Source: Thermohalobaculum sp050330995 (GTDB taxonomy: Bacteria; Pseudomonadota; Alphaproteobacteria; Rhodobacterales; Rhodobacteraceae). From it: a stretch of 64,000 nucleotides of DNA. The stretch is taken from the NCBI GenBank assembly GCA_050330995.1, contig JBHJHI010000033.1, forward strand, positions 1 to 64,000. The letters are read 5' to 3'. Below, piece after piece: positions 63,533 through 64,000 of the stretch. Numbering within the stretch: position 1 is the first letter of the stretch; each line of letters opens with the position of its first letter. The notes beneath the pieces were generated by a model that saw nothing but the letters and a program-made list of their open reading frames with translations, did no database searches and was not told the DNA's origin. A program made the translations under genes and the position numbers.

Positions 63533-63861
63533 CGGGGCGGCGTCGCGGGCGGGCGCGGGACAGGTGGCCGGGCTGATCGGCATCGGTGGCGTCGTCAAGT
63601 CGACGCCGACGAACCGCATCGCCCCCCTGCCCGGGCGCGACGCGCGCGCCGGAACGAGCCCTCGGGAGGGCGGCGCACCCCGACGGCGTCTTCCCGCATG
63701 GCCCGGGCGGTCCCGGTCCCGGCGACGGCGCACTCGGCTGTGGGCGCGGCGTCACACCGCGGCGCTGTCACGGGAACGTAGCGCGTTCTGCACGAGAGTG
63801 TCGGAGAGCGTGCGTAGCGGTGCGCGCGGGAACTGGTCCCGCGTCGGTCACCGAGGACAGC
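63533..63861. other. Intergenic before right-edge gene
   Basis: About 330 bases with no gene seen; the last part contains GAGGAC 5-10 bases before the ATG at 63862. No clear -35/-10 pair. Confidence 0.4.
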
Positions 63862-64000
63862 ATGGCCCCCTCGCAGATCGCTCCCGCGCCCGACGGCGCG
63901 CTCTCCGCGCCGCTGCGTCTCGATCCCGCTCGGCTGCTGCGTCGCGGCCTGCCGCCGCGTCTCGCCGAGATCGCCTTCGACGAGCTGCCCGCCGACGTGC
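63862..64000 (+). CDS. Start of an unidentified gene (cut by window end)
   Basis: ATG 63862 with ACCGAGGACAGC upstream opens a frame that stays open to the last base: 46 residues beginning MAPSQIAPAPDGALSAPLRL and including LLRRGLPPRLAEIAFDELPADV. Codon use is genome-like. Too little is visible to assign a family. Confidence 0.5.
   Translation, partial: MAPSQIAPAPDGALSAPLRLDPARLLRRGLPPRLAEIAFDELPADV

Overview
The window is very GC-rich DNA (mostly about 65-75% G+C in lines I counted) with strong third-position GC and dense, short-spaced bacterial operons. Gene content and order (yajC, a fused secDF and an Mth938-like gene; pcm, tolC, a PopZ-like gene and valS; a long PstA; an RTX-repeat secreted protein; a DddP-like M24 protein) point to an alphaproteobacterium. 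My best guess is a high-GC marine Rhodobacterales lineage such as the Albimonas/Rubrimonas/Oceanicella type. That lineage placement is inference from family resemblance, not from a marker search.

Layout. 1-2215: the 5' part of a large type-I-secretion-style RTX protein with a glycoside-hydrolase-like domain, reading off the left edge on the minus strand; it has no stop inside the window. 3.0-11.1 kb: Sec translocon accessory genes yajC and secDF, an Mth938-like protein, Fe superoxide dismutase, a TerC-family membrane protein, a sodium/alanine symporter and exonuclease III. 11.5-15.5 kb: an acetyltransferase, a lipoprotein coupled to ilvD, and two small unknown ORFs. 15.6-22.4 kb (minus): valS, popZ-like, tolC and pcm, a conserved alphaproteobacterial neighbourhood, followed by tRNA-Cys and two tiny related proteins. 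23.8-30.8 kb: a peptide ABC importer (SBP, two permeases, one fused double ATPase) with an AT-rich foreign membrane gene inserted between permease and ATPase. 30.9-35.8 kb: a sodium/solute symporter, isovaleryl-CoA dehydrogenase, a SoxY-like Tat protein and an M24 protein closely resembling the DMSP lyase DddP. 36.0-40.6 kb: pstSCAB. 40.9-49.8 kb: a FecR-domain protein and a TPR/beta-barrel protein, divergent from a CHASE2 adenylate cyclase, a degenerate ABC-exporter-like protein and a cyclic-nucleotide-binding protein. 49.8-53.0 kb: the znuA < > zur-znuC-znuB zinc regulon with a perfect palindrome in the shared promoter. 53.3-55.9 kb: a small phosphatase-like protein, an acetyltransferase, a Tat metallophosphoesterase and a YrhK-like membrane protein. 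56.8-62.8 kb: a second peptide ABC importer whose ATPase genes face the permease genes. The right end holds a broken fragment resembling the C-terminus of a LivH permease and the start of an unidentified gene.

Functionally this is mostly housekeeping plus nutrient uptake (phosphate, zinc, peptides, sodium-coupled solutes). The part most likely to be an under-described system is 40.9-49.8 kb: an envelope sensor or export module linking a periplasmic FecR-like protein and an outer-membrane TPR barrel to a cAMP-producing CHASE2 cyclase, an ABC protein with no Walker A lysine and no catalytic glutamate, and a stand-alone cNMP-binding protein. Other notable points are the DddP-like enzyme with all six metal ligands but no equivalent of the reported catalytic aspartate, and the asymmetric double ATPase that has lost its first switch histidine.
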